Source: Leisingera caerulea DSM 24564
Lineage (GTDB): Bacteria; Pseudomonadota; Alphaproteobacteria; Rhodobacterales; Rhodobacteraceae
Assembly: GCF_000473325.1 (NCBI RefSeq)
Contig: NZ_KI421513.1
Location: 1,924,217-1,988,216 of the forward strand
DNA length: 64,000 nt
Direction: 5' to 3'
Shown here in pieces: positions 46,833 through 55,195 of this stretch. Every line of letters begins with the position of its first letter. Position 1 is the first letter of the stretch. The notes under the pieces are model-generated. The model did no database searches and was not told where the DNA came from. It saw only the letters and a program-made list of their open reading frames with translations. A program made the translations under genes and the position numbers.

Positions 46833-47279
46833 GTGGCAAAGGCAGATTGGGAGAAGCGGGCAAAGTTTGCGGAAGCATATGCTGACTCAGGCAATGCAAC
46901 TCAGTCGGCGCTCTACGCAGGTGTGCCGCAGTCCTCGGCGCACAGCATGGGCTATAGGTGGCTGCGTGACCCCCAGGTTACCGAGATGGTGAGAGACGCA
47001 ATGAATGACCGGCTGAAGGCACTCGGCCCTCAGGCAGTAAGGGTTGTGGAACAGATCCTATTGAGCGAAGACGCCAGTCTCCAGTTGCGGTTTCAAGCGG
47101 CTCGCGATGTCCTAGACCGGCTAGGATGGGTGCCGCCAAAACGCCCCGAGCCTGTTGTAAACGCGGGAGTGCGCGCGCTGGAAGAGTATTCGTTAGAGGA
47201 GCTGGAAACTTTGGCCTCCGGCAGCCCATATATTCGGCTGGATGATGAGTCCTTGCGACGAATGGCTGAGCAAGCGTGA
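46833..47279 (+). CDS. Small terminase subunit-like DNA-binding protein
   Basis: A 148-residue protein. Residues 5-55 follow the Terminase_2/TerS helix-turn-helix pattern: KFAEAYADSGNATQSALYAG, then GYRWLRDPQVTEMV. Phage TerS proteins bind pac/cos DNA; satellites such as SaPIs and PICIs carry their own TerS to redirect packaging of helper phage. The start is a GTG-type codon a short distance after TAGGAGG. No large terminase is present. It lies at the attL end, opposite the integrase. An alternative reading is a generic phage-type transcriptional regulator. Confidence 0.72.
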   Translation: MAKADWEKRAKFAEAYADSGNATQSALYAGVPQSSAHSMGYRWLRDPQVTEMVRDAMNDRLKALGPQAVRVVEQILLSEDASLQLRFQAARDVLDRLGWVPPKRPEPVVNAGVRALEEYSLEELETLASGSPYIRLDDESLRRMAEQA

Positions 47280-47345
47280 CGCCATTTGCGTCTCCAAGGC
47301 TATCAATCAGCCACGGGGTCAGGAGTTTTTTGGACTGCACCAGAA

Positions 47346-47441
47346 CGAACGAAACGGTCCCCTAAAGGGAACCGTTCCGTTCGTACCCGCTGCCCTGCAG
47401 TGGCGAACGAAAACGAAAGACTACGAAACGTGACTTTCGTA
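47346..47441. repeat. Inverted and direct repeats between convergent genes (origin or terminator candidate)
   Basis: A long imperfect hairpin (47346-47383; arms CGAACGAAACGGT and ACCGTTCCGTTCG, one mismatch) is followed by a second CGAACGAAA at 47404 and a perfect dyad TACGAAA-N6-TTTCGTA (47422-47441), which ends at the prim-pol stop codon. It may be a bidirectional terminator or, as in many satellites, a replication origin 3' of the rep gene. Confidence 0.55.
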
Positions 47442-49511
47442 TCAGTATTGAAGGGCAAGAGACGCTCCATCCGGAACAAGTGCTCCGTCCCCAGTCAAAG
47501 CTCTCAGTGCATCGTCAAAGGCCCGCCTATTCTTTTTGTCATCCCCTTTGCCCATTTTAGGGACGGCAAATGTCCTAAAGCCTTCCTGGTCAACTGAGCT
47601 AGGCGCGGCTTCGTCGGGGGCTTTGGCGGTTCCGTCAGCTATGCAATTGTTCAGATACTGCTGGAAGAGGTCCAGAACCTTACGCTGGTTGCCTCCTGCC
47701 CCCTTCTTCGCTGCCGTCCAGGCACTAGGGGCCAAGAATTTCACATAGCAGGTGGTCTTTTTGTCGCCGTCAGTATCGAGGCCGAGAAAATGCGGCTCCA
47801 ACTGGAACGGCAACTGGGCACCTGTCTCCACATTGCGCTGCTTTGTGGCCTCGATGTAACGCTGACCATCCTTCTTGCCGCAGAAAATTTCTGTATCCAC
47901 TGCGGCCCTAAGGGATGAGTGCCCGCGCGCACCACGTTCGATGTCCTTACCGGTGTGGTGCACCAGCATAACATTGGCTCCAGTGGCCCTGCGGATGTAG
48001 TCCACGCGATTGATAAGGAGCCCTACATCAGTCCCGGTGTTCTCATCGGCGCCGCCAATCGAGCGAGCCAACGTGTCGATAACAATGAGAGCAGGGTTTT
48101 CACCGTCGCCCAGGATGTCCTTGGCAAGCTGAACAATGGCGTGAACATCGAGCTCATCGCTATAGAGATCGATTGGCTCCGGGACGAGGTGCAAGTTAGC
48201 ACTCGCGCCTCCAGGCAGTGCTACCAAGCGGTTTCCCAAAGAGCGCCCGCCTTCAGCTGCAAAATAGACCACAGGTCCTCCCCGAACACGCTGACCATTC
48301 CATTCCAGGTTCCTTGCAACATGGTTTGCGATGTTAAGGGCGACAAAGGTCTTCCCAGCATTCGAAGGGCCGTAAAGCATTGAGAATTCGGCGCGACCCA
48401 ACCAGCCCTTGATCAAGTAATCCTGGTCCAGGATTGCCTTGGCCTGATCCCCAGCAATTGTGCTGGACCGAAGAACTTGGGCGCGTTGCCTGATCCGCTC
48501 TTCGGCTTCAGTGGCCGCAGCAGAGGGGCTGTGAAGAGCGGCAGGCGTTGTGCAGGCAGTCACCGGTTGAGATTTTAACAGACCGCTGACGTCAATCTCT
48601 CCGAGGGCCTCAGAGGTACGGTACTTCCCCCCGATGGCGCTGAGGTTTGCGCCATTCTGTTGTGCCAGAACTGCAATGCAGGGAGCGCCCGACGACTTGT
48701 CAACTGACAGAGTCTTCCAGATCTGGTCTACTTCCCCCGGCTTGTATTTTGTCCCGCCAGACGACCACTGATCAGCAAGCGCCAGCCCGTCAGACGACCC
48801 GCTTGTTGCGGTATAGACCGCACCCAGCATCCGCAGCCAGTCAATGTATTCAATGTCAGCGGGGACATGAAAGAGAAGCTCTGCCAGTTCAGCCAGTGAG
48901 GTGGTCTTACGCTCGTTCGGACAGGAGCGTTCGCCCTGAGGTGCGAGTGCGGCTTCTGCGGGTTGAGCTGCACTTGAAAGCTTTGGCCAATCCGGCATCG
49001 GTGCGATGGTTTGCTCCAGATCTTCCCAACTGTAGGCGCCAAAGCAAGCTGTTCGTTTAGAGTATGCCTCAGCAGGCGGAGCCAGCACGTAGCCATTGTA
49101 CTTGATTTCAACGCCTTTACACAGTTCCCCGGGGAACCGCAGACCCTGAGGAGCCCTGAAGTAAAGATGCCTGCCTCCACCCGCAGTCCGTGCGCAAAGG
49201 GTGTTAGGGAGTTTCAAACCGTGAACCCCCAGGAAGGTGTCGAAGGCTTCTGCGTTGTCGATGTCGATGACAACAAGGCCTGACTTTGCACAGGCTACAG
49301 CAGGCTGGGCGTCAGGAATGCCTTGCGCCCAAGTGTAGACCTGATGCAGGTCTTGGGTAGCGTCTTTGAAGCCGTGCGCCGTAGCAGGCCGCTTATCTTT
49401 TCGGCAGGGCAAGACGTAAAACCCCCGGTCGATGAGGCTTTTGCAAGCAAAGTAGAAGTCCAGAGCCGCGCCATTGAGCTGATGTTCGCGCGGGACAGCC
49501 TGTCCGTCCAT
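47442..49511 (-). CDS. Primase-polymerase / RepA-type helicase fusion
   Basis: About 689 residues. The N-terminal bifunctional primase-polymerase domain has the metal motif GLVVIDIDNAE and GGGRHLYFRAP; a middle linker with a PriCT-like part follows (about 210-290). The C-terminal RecA/AAA_25 helicase of the RepA type has Walker A LYGPSNAGKTF, Walker B LIVIDTLAR and MLVHHTGKD. It should prime and unwind DNA for autonomous replication of the island. ATG 49511 has AAGGG eight bases upstream; GTG 49520 is an alternative that overlaps the upstream gene's stop. Confidence 0.88.
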   Translation of the reverse strand: MDGQAVPREHQLNGAALDFYFACKSLIDRGFYVLPCRKDKRPATAHGFKDATQDLHQVYTWAQGIPDAQPAVACAKSGLVVIDIDNAEAFDTFLGVHGLKLPNTLCARTAGGGRHLYFRAPQGLRFPGELCKGVEIKYNGYVLAPPAEAYSKRTACFGAYSWEDLEQTIAPMPDWPKLSSAAQPAEAALAPQGERSCPNERKTTSLAELAELLFHVPADIEYIDWLRMLGAVYTATSGSSDGLALADQWSSGGTKYKPGEVDQIWKTLSVDKSSGAPCIAVLAQQNGANLSAIGGKYRTSEALGEIDVSGLLKSQPVTACTTPAALHSPSAAATEAEERIRQRAQVLRSSTIAGDQAKAILDQDYLIKGWLGRAEFSMLYGPSNAGKTFVALNIANHVARNLEWNGQRVRGGPVVYFAAEGGRSLGNRLVALPGGASANLHLVPEPIDLYSDELDVHAIVQLAKDILGDGENPALIVIDTLARSIGGADENTGTDVGLLINRVDYIRRATGANVMLVHHTGKDIERGARGHSSLRAAVDTEIFCGKKDGQRYIEATKQRNVETGAQLPFQLEPHFLGLDTDGDKKTTCYVKFLAPSAWTAAKKGAGGNQRKVLDLFQQYLNNCIADGTAKAPDEAAPSSVDQEGFRTFAVPKMGKGDDKKNRRAFDDALRALTGDGALVPDGASLALQY

Positions 49512-49513
49512 AC

Positions 49514-49765
49514 TCAGCACCCTTGTTGTTTGAAACCGGGGGTGCTGGCAAGCTTCTCCGCCGCGAAGTCCAAAGCTTCCTTGACGTTGTGCACCGCCTT
49601 TTTGTTCGGGTGCTTCACGATGAGAGGCCAGGAGCGAATGGTGCGCGCGGTCACAGGGAACAGACGCTTGCTGATGATTTCGGCCAGCGTCGCACGATCA
49701 GCGTACTCAGGCAGGAGCTCTCCGCACTTGCATACGGCGCGCTTGGGATTGACGTCACTAGTCAT
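49514..49765 (-). CDS. Small DNA-binding protein upstream of the prim-pol gene
   Basis: An 83-residue protein. An N-terminal CKCG is followed by ATLAEIISKRLFPVTARTIR, a helix-turn-helix reminiscent of AlpA/excisionase-like or MerR-type winged helices, then a lysine-rich helical tail. It ends at the start region of the prim-pol gene, so the two are coupled. It is probably a replication accessory factor, an excisionase or an operon regulator; I cannot decide which. Confidence 0.65.
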   Translation of the reverse strand: MTSDVNPKRAVCKCGELLPEYADRATLAEIISKRLFPVTARTIRSWPLIVKHPNKKAVHNVKEALDFAAEKLASTPGFKQQGC

Positions 49766-50210
49766 GACTGGTCTCCAGTAGGTTCGACTACCCGCTAGCA
49801 GACGTGTTTCGCCAGAATCTGTCGTCCCGGTTAGAGGGGTTTTTTTAAGGCATGCGTTAACTAATTGAAAACAAAAGAAACAAATTGTACATTGCCGCCG
49901 TGTTTAGTCTTTCCGGTTCGCTGTCTCCCGCTTCAGGAGAGGGTAAACCTCGCCTCTTCGTTCATGGGCATATCAATGCGCTGGGTCTCTACCCGGCAGT
50001 ACGCCCGTCTGGTGCGGGATTGGGTGAGTTCTATCGAGCTGGATTCCACTTCCTATGGGATGCATTCGATGCGCCGCCCCCAGTTCAGCGTGCTGAGAAG
50101 GGGGCGGTGTCAGATCACATCGAGACTAATTCAGATTATCCAGACGTTCTTTATGAGCGAGAGACCATCCATGGGCAGGTCACGAGTTTGGACTTATACC
50201 CTCGAGGAGG
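49766..50210. other. Region holding an integrase remnant; no intact gene
   Basis: A 445-bp gap between the small DNA-binding gene and the DUF262 gene. Apart from the decayed recombinase segment (about 49945-50080) I see no functional gene. A T7 run at about 49841 lacks a stem. Confidence 0.55.
49945..50080 (+). pseudogene. Decayed fragment of a second tyrosine recombinase
   Basis: One frame reads STRQYARLVRDWVSSIELDS and then YGMHSMRRP, which corresponds to the C-terminal catalytic part of small tyrosine recombinases, including the HxxR box (HSMR). The preceding PRLFVHGHIN lies in another frame, where an LFPSR-type segment is expected. The later LGH and tyrosine boxes are missing. The similarity rests on motif memory. 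It is opposite in orientation to the intact integrase and is probably a relic of an earlier element. Confidence 0.6.
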
Positions 50211-51836
50211 TCATGCGTCCAACCCAACAGCTTCCAGATGTGGTTTGTAGAACGCCTTTTCAGTTGAGGCGATCTTAGCAAGTCGTCGTTCTATGAACTC
50301 GGAATGGTTATTTTGCTTAACTGCGCGAAGCATATCTTCGTCCAAGAGAAAATCGTGCAACATTTCATCGCAGAAATCGCCTTCAAGAAGCTGAGCTTTG
50401 ACTTTGGCGCTATCTCGGGGATCGACAATAAACCGGTTGGCGTAGCTCGAATAAAGAATTTTTTGGCTGTCAGTGCGTGGGAGCAGCTGGACAAGGCACT
50501 CACGGCCAAACTCCTTGAGTAGCGGCTTGCCTGAGTTCTTCGCGTGATTGTCGGGGTTGTCGGCCATTCGCAACGCGAACGCCTTCGCCCGGACTGCTCT
50601 GAAATCGAATTTGCGATTGAGGGCTCTGACTTCGAAGGGGTCAAACTGTGTGAGATGCCAGTTGCCGGAAACGAGACCTTTCTCTAGGTCCTTTCGCGCT
50701 TTTTCAACGCGGTCGCCTGACATTCCGGCGAAATACTCACCATATGTTGTAGCCCAAACCCAGGAAACCAGATCCGTTTCCTGCTGAGAGTTAAATTCTC
50801 CATATTTCCGGAAGGCGTCAGTGAGAAGGATCAATTGAAACGCGTACGGCAGCAAATCTGGACGTGAAATCCCACACTTCTCAACGATAAACGCGACCGC
50901 CTTCCCACAGGCGGAGCCAACCTCATCAACAACATTTGTTCTTTCTTTGAAAGCTGCGCCGATGTCGTCTGCGTGCTTGCTGTAAACGCCAAAGCCCAAA
51001 GCCAATTTGCACGCCTTCAGAAGGACATCGTCATCCAAGGTCCACCAATCCGGATCGGACAGCTGAGCGACTTTTACCTCGTGAAGTCTAGAATTCAGAT
51101 TGAACTCTGAACCCCAGCTAAGCGCATGAATCATATGCGCTTCGTTCATTGGCTTACCCCGACTGTTAAGTCGTTGAAACGTACGAGTAGCCAGCTCTAC
51201 ATCATCTGTCGCGATCGGGATGACAGGAAGCTTGTATTCTCTGAAAGCTGCAGCAAGCTTGTCACAGGACCCAATCATCTCGTCGATCTCTTCGTCAGAA
51301 CCTGACAAGTTCCGCTGAAATTTTAGCATACCCACGCTGTCAAGTAGCAGGCTCATGGGTAGGGTCGGTTTGCTGGAGTTCTTTCTGAAGTCCTGCTCGC
51401 GAACAAAATCACCAGTTTCAAAGTCGTAGTGGACTGCATAGTTCTCAGTGGGTGGCTCACCGTCCGCTTCAACGAATTCGTCTGCGTCCACATCAATTTC
51501 ATCGAGTGGTGAAAGTGCTCCCAGCAATGTTGTTAATCTCTGAACCCCATCAAGGAGGTACTGGGGTGAACTCCCTGAATGCACAATTTTGTGGGGGCCG
51601 ATGCTTCTGTAGCAGTCAAGCGCAGCTTCAGGCGACCTCCAAACATATATTGCACCCATCGGTATCCCATCCCGGATACTACGAAGTAGCTCCAAGCGGT
51701 CTTCCCAGTCCCAGACAAACGGTCGCTGAAATCTTGGAACCTGAATCAGACCTTCACGTATCTCTTCCAGCAGCTGGCTCAGATAGGTGACGTGCGGGTC
51801 TGCATGATAGCTTGGGGTTTTCATTCTTAACGGCAT
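50211..51836 (-). CDS. DUF262 (GmrSD-N/ParB-like) protein, third gene of the defence-like operon
   Basis: A 541-residue DUF262 protein. Residues 33-42 carry VPRFQRPFVW, and residues 93-104 YLLDGVQRLTTL, the family's DGQQR motif with Q changed to V. LNSRGKPMNEAHM follows at about residue 225. DUF262 is a ParB/Srx-fold NTPase/nuclease domain found in the type IV restriction enzyme GmrSD and in several defence systems. No clear DUF1524 HNH domain is visible at the C-terminus. The start overlaps the TOPRIM-like gene's end by 10 bp. It is AT-richer than the chromosome. Confidence 0.85.
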   Translation of the reverse strand: MPLRMKTPSYHADPHVTYLSQLLEEIREGLIQVPRFQRPFVWDWEDRLELLRSIRDGIPMGAIYVWRSPEAALDCYRSIGPHKIVHSGSSPQYLLDGVQRLTTLLGALSPLDEIDVDADEFVEADGEPPTENYAVHYDFETGDFVREQDFRKNSSKPTLPMSLLLDSVGMLKFQRNLSGSDEEIDEMIGSCDKLAAAFREYKLPVIPIATDDVELATRTFQRLNSRGKPMNEAHMIHALSWGSEFNLNSRLHEVKVAQLSDPDWWTLDDDVLLKACKLALGFGVYSKHADDIGAAFKERTNVVDEVGSACGKAVAFIVEKCGISRPDLLPYAFQLILLTDAFRKYGEFNSQQETDLVSWVWATTYGEYFAGMSGDRVEKARKDLEKGLVSGNWHLTQFDPFEVRALNRKFDFRAVRAKAFALRMADNPDNHAKNSGKPLLKEFGRECLVQLLPRTDSQKILYSSYANRFIVDPRDSAKVKAQLLEGDFCDEMLHDFLLDEDMLRAVKQNNHSEFIERRLAKIASTEKAFYKPHLEAVGLDA

Positions 51837-52825
51837 AGCACCATAACCTCTGAAACGACACCATTGACTTCATCCCAGGCATCCTGGTCTTCGCTAGGTT
51901 GGCTGTTTTGAACCCAAGTCTCAGAATAGATATCTGAACCTATGTCATTGCCAAAACCGGTCTGAAGTTGTTCAAGTGCGCCAACGTCAATGCCTTGGAA
52001 TAGCTCATGCGCGCCGCCTTGTATTTCGTTGGCGTCGGCGGCCAAGCCCTTCTTCATGTGGAGGTGACTTCTTTGCTGCATATTGAGTTTGCACAAGCTA
52101 TCCAACCTGCCGAAGGCCTGCTTTCGGGCCTTTCGGTTCGGACGCTTGGTGGCCCATGATCTTATCCAGCTTAGCATCAAATAGTTCTCGATGGCACGGC
52201 GCTTTAACATAAAGCTGGCTATGGAACGTTCCGTGCAAAAGGTTTCCACAGCTTTTGCTTGAGTGGACGGTGCATTCGGCTTTTTCGCATCGGAATCATA
52301 GACAGTTGCACAAACCTCAAAAAACAGCGGGTTTTTGGCCAAGTGGGACTGCACTTTGTTACTAAGATCTCCGATACCACCGCAATGCTCAAAGCGCAGC
52401 AAATTTTCTCGCTCGAGTTCTTCTAACTTCCTTTTTTGCTGGAAATTCGAGAACGTCAAAAGGAAGTTCCGATCTGCATCGCTATTCTCCACAAAAATGC
52501 GGTAGGGTTCTCTGCCTAACCGGGTGGCATCTTCCACCGTAAGTGAAGGGGGTATTGAGTCCACTCCGATCGTGGCCTGTTCACATACAGAGATTTTCAG
52601 TTTCGCGGGCTCTAGAGCCTCAGACTCCATACTTACGTCAAGCGCCAGTTGCCAGCCGTCCGCCAGGTCTGGCGGAAGCGTTTCAAGCCAATTCGCATAC
52701 TCGATGTCTTCCTCGTTTTCGACATAGATACGATGCCGCCCTCTGACCACGAAATCGGCCAACTCTAGCAAGCGTTGTGTCTTGGGGTTCGCGTCGAAAC
52801 AACTATTCTTTATCTCGAAGATCAT
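51827..52825 (-). CDS. TOPRIM-like (DUF4435/OLD-type) protein, second gene of the defence-like operon
   Basis: A 332-residue protein that I assign by motif to the TOPRIM-like fold: RIFVENSDADRNFL at 109-122 (catalytic Glu113), HCGGIGDL at 147-154, TVYDSDAKKP at 174-183 (Asp177/Asp179), and LKRRAIENYL at 207-216, the last typical of DUF4435 and OLD nucleases. A similar RIYVENEEDIEYANWL occurs earlier at 32-47, suggesting internal duplication. It is probably a metal-dependent nuclease effector. It overlaps the ATPase gene by ATGA and the DUF262 gene by 10 bp. Confidence 0.72.
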   Translation of the reverse strand: MIFEIKNSCFDANPKTQRLLELADFVVRGRHRIYVENEEDIEYANWLETLPPDLADGWQLALDVSMESEALEPAKLKISVCEQATIGVDSIPPSLTVEDATRLGREPYRIFVENSDADRNFLLTFSNFQQKRKLEELERENLLRFEHCGGIGDLSNKVQSHLAKNPLFFEVCATVYDSDAKKPNAPSTQAKAVETFCTERSIASFMLKRRAIENYLMLSWIRSWATKRPNRKARKQAFGRLDSLCKLNMQQRSHLHMKKGLAADANEIQGGAHELFQGIDVGALEQLQTGFGNDIGSDIYSETWVQNSQPSEDQDAWDEVNGVVSEVMVLCR

Positions 52826-54078
52826 TGCTGGCTTTTCTTCCTCATCTGGAAGAGACCCCGAGCCAATTTCGAGTTCGTCCTAAAAACATCAATGGGCCAA
52901 TTGTCTTCGACGGGTCGAGCATCTCCGTCGAATTCGATTAGGTCAATGACGGCGCTTTGCTCAGTGCCTCGCACCCAGTGCACTGCGACATCATTGGGGG
53001 AAATTCGCTTCTCAGCAATCGCCAACTGCATTCCAAGTAACAAGTTCTCTGAGTGCGTCTCTACCAGAATCTTTGGCGCAGCATCAGACGCGGCAACTTC
53101 GGCAACTATGTTCGCCAAATGAACATGAGCATCAGGATGAATGTGGAGCTCGGGGTGCTCCAGAGAAATTACAGGATTTTGCCCGAGGCATCTATGCTTT
53201 GCTAGAGTTAGTAAGCCAATAACTGGCAAGACCCGCCCCATACCCTCTCCGGTATCAACAATATCTATGTCGATATTTTCATCAGAATTTGGGTGCAGGG
53301 TAAAGCGATGCCCGCTTGTACCACCAATTGTTATGCGCGACCGCTGGAAACTATATCCTGTCGCTTGTTCATACCATCTCGATATATCTGATATGACTTC
53401 CGGTGAAGCGGCCTGCAGAATAGACATCATACCGTCGCCCCGTGGAGAAACGCTCTTTGCAGGAGTCGTTTCGACGTAAAAGCGTTCCGGCAAGAGGCAA
53501 TCTGCTGAAAGACTTACGAACCCTTCGCCAAAACTTTTGAGGTGCTCAGCGATAGGCCCCAAGAGCCCTTTCAACTCGTCTGGAAAACCGAACGGTACCA
53601 AGCCATCAAAGTCTAGAGTTACTTCGGAGTGCTCCTTTGAACTCGTAAACTTATAGGTTTTTGTTTCCAGTTCTCTTTGATCTTCGTTCGGGAGCCACTC
53701 GAATACACCTGGACCCTCATCTTGAGTTCTTCTTACGATTAACTCTTCGACAACCTGCCGCCTTCTGTCGGGTAAGTTGAGGATTGTGAATTCAACGGAG
53801 AGATCTCCAAACTCGAATGATAAATGCAGCCTAGGTGACGACGAGTGTTTCGAGAGCAGGCTTGAGAAGTCGCCACCCCTCATAACCTCGGACCGCAGAT
53901 TCAATGGGCTACTAGATCTTGAATTCACTGAGTCCGAAAGAAGCTTCAAAAAGCGAAGGGCAGCGCTTTTTCCAGCGCTGTTATACCCGAAAAAAAGCGT
54001 TACTGGCTTAACAGAAAAATTCGCGCGCTTGTAAAACGCTTTATAGTTCTCTAGCGAAAAATGTTGAAGCCTAGTCAT
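52822..54078 (-). CDS. AAA ATPase (DUF3696/COG4938-like, OLD-type), first gene of the defence-like operon
   Basis: A 418-residue SMC/OLD-like ATPase. Walker A is GYNSAGKS at 31-38 after the usual start RLQHFSLENYKAF; Walker B is ISLEHPELHIHP; the H-switch is VETHSENLLL; and the C-terminus carries DNWPIDVFR, similar to the WPxGFF motif of DUF3696. Such ATPases act as sensors or motors for nuclease partners in defence systems. ATG 54078 is the natural start, because upstream codons lack similarity. The stop overlaps the next start as ATGA. Its promoter should lie in the gene-poor region to the right. Confidence 0.85.
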   Translation of the reverse strand: MTRLQHFSLENYKAFYKRANFSVKPVTLFFGYNSAGKSAALRFLKLLSDSVNSRSSSPLNLRSEVMRGGDFSSLLSKHSSSPRLHLSFEFGDLSVEFTILNLPDRRRQVVEELIVRRTQDEGPGVFEWLPNEDQRELETKTYKFTSSKEHSEVTLDFDGLVPFGFPDELKGLLGPIAEHLKSFGEGFVSLSADCLLPERFYVETTPAKSVSPRGDGMMSILQAASPEVISDISRWYEQATGYSFQRSRITIGGTSGHRFTLHPNSDENIDIDIVDTGEGMGRVLPVIGLLTLAKHRCLGQNPVISLEHPELHIHPDAHVHLANIVAEVAASDAAPKILVETHSENLLLGMQLAIAEKRISPNDVAVHWVRGTEQSAVIDLIEFDGDARPVEDNWPIDVFRTNSKLARGLFQMRKKSQQ

Positions 54079-55195
54079 ATTGCAACATCTTAGATTGTTC
54101 CACTCAGTTTTATGATCGACCGACTGCAAGCAACGCCGACGGTCCAGCAAGGTCTTGAAACTCGATGAGATCAGATTTCTCAAGGAGAAGGCATTTCAGT
54201 TTTTGGTCCGCGAAACGCGGCGTCAGTGCCTTTCTCGTCAGAATGTGCAAGAGCAGGCCGTCAACTGCCATCAGTAGGACAAATTCTTCGGCGGTCCAAG
54301 TGTGTTCGTAGTGTGTGATCGATGGGTGTTATGCGCGGTGAAGCTGACCTGGATGAGCGGGTTAGTTGCAACTGATCAGTCGCCTAACGATCTGTGCCTA
54401 AGTAGGAAACCCCAAGATCCTGGTGACGAAGGTCAGCTTTACGCAGCGTGCACACATTTCCGCTGCATTTCCGCGGATGCCGACTTTCCGCCCATCCTTC
54501 TGATGCTTGCGCAAATGCAGCAAGGGTCACGTGCCCGCGGCGAAAGGCAGCAAAGTTGCGCAACCTGGTCACACGATGCCAGTTTCACGCTGCACCCACG
54601 ACGAGCGGCAGTTCTTGATCGCGGCAGCACGGCGAAAATCGAGGCCTGATCTGGCGAAAGGAATGGATTTGCAAAGGGCGCTTTCTGCGCTTCGCTGGCG
54701 CCGCTGTAGCCCACAGCACCGAAGAATGCCAAGTCGCGTCACCGAGCGTCCGCTTCCGGGCAATCCATAGGGGGATGCGCCTTTAACCTGCCGTTCGCGC
54801 ATACTGCAGCGAACGTCCGCAGTCCGCTCGACCCTCATCTGCAAGCTCTTACCTGGTTGAGTGGTCTTCTGGTCAATATGCAAGCTCCAACTCGACGAGG
54901 CCATTCGCGGCTGGCGTCTTCAAACAGCTTTGGCTGTACGTGCTTGAACCAGAGGCTGCAGCCGAGCAAGTCGGTGGCCAGCGCACTGCGGGTCCGTAAC
55001 GGCATTTAGGGCCTGGTCAATGGCCTTTCACCACGTAGACCCGCAGTTGGGCGCCAATGCTTTCGGTCAAAGCGCTTCAGGAGAGACTGGGAGGGGCGCA
55101 GCGCCGTTGAGGTTGAGTTCAGGGGGGTGTCCCTTGGCAAATCCTTTGGCAGCTGTGGCCAAATTTGTAAGCGGAAGGCGAGCGCTGCGCGAGCA
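54079..55195. other. 1.1-kb gene-poor stretch inside the island
   Basis: Several short open frames in all directions have arginine/serine/cysteine-rich translations with no motif. Only the 54110-54328 segment reads like protein. The promoter for the defence-like operon must lie in its left part. I see no RNA gene. Confidence 0.5.
54110..54328 (-). pseudogene. Open 72-codon segment resembling a gene 3' end
   Basis: The minus-strand frame between stops at 54329 and 54110 reads naturally as protein (TWTAEEFVLLMAVDGLLLHI, then LKCLLLEKSDLIEF). It has no plausible ATG at its beginning. The pattern loosely resembles the C-terminal ligand domain of TetR-family regulators. It is best read as a truncated gene remnant upstream of the ATPase gene. 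Confidence 0.3.

Noticed and set aside
49885..50250. A 121-codon plus-strand frame between the small DNA-binding gene and the DUF262 gene
   Set aside because: It needs a TTG start, overlaps the DUF262 3' end, and competes with the recombinase-like reading in the neighbouring frame.
50211..54078. Calling the operon PARIS, Gabija or Menshen outright
   Set aside because: PARIS and Gabija lack the DUF262 gene, and Gabija needs a UvrD-type helicase. The match to Menshen is from memory only and cannot be verified here.
54507..54904. Short open frames on both strands in the gene-poor stretch
   Set aside because: Their translations are Arg/Ser/Cys-rich, overlap each other, and lack ribosome sites and motifs.
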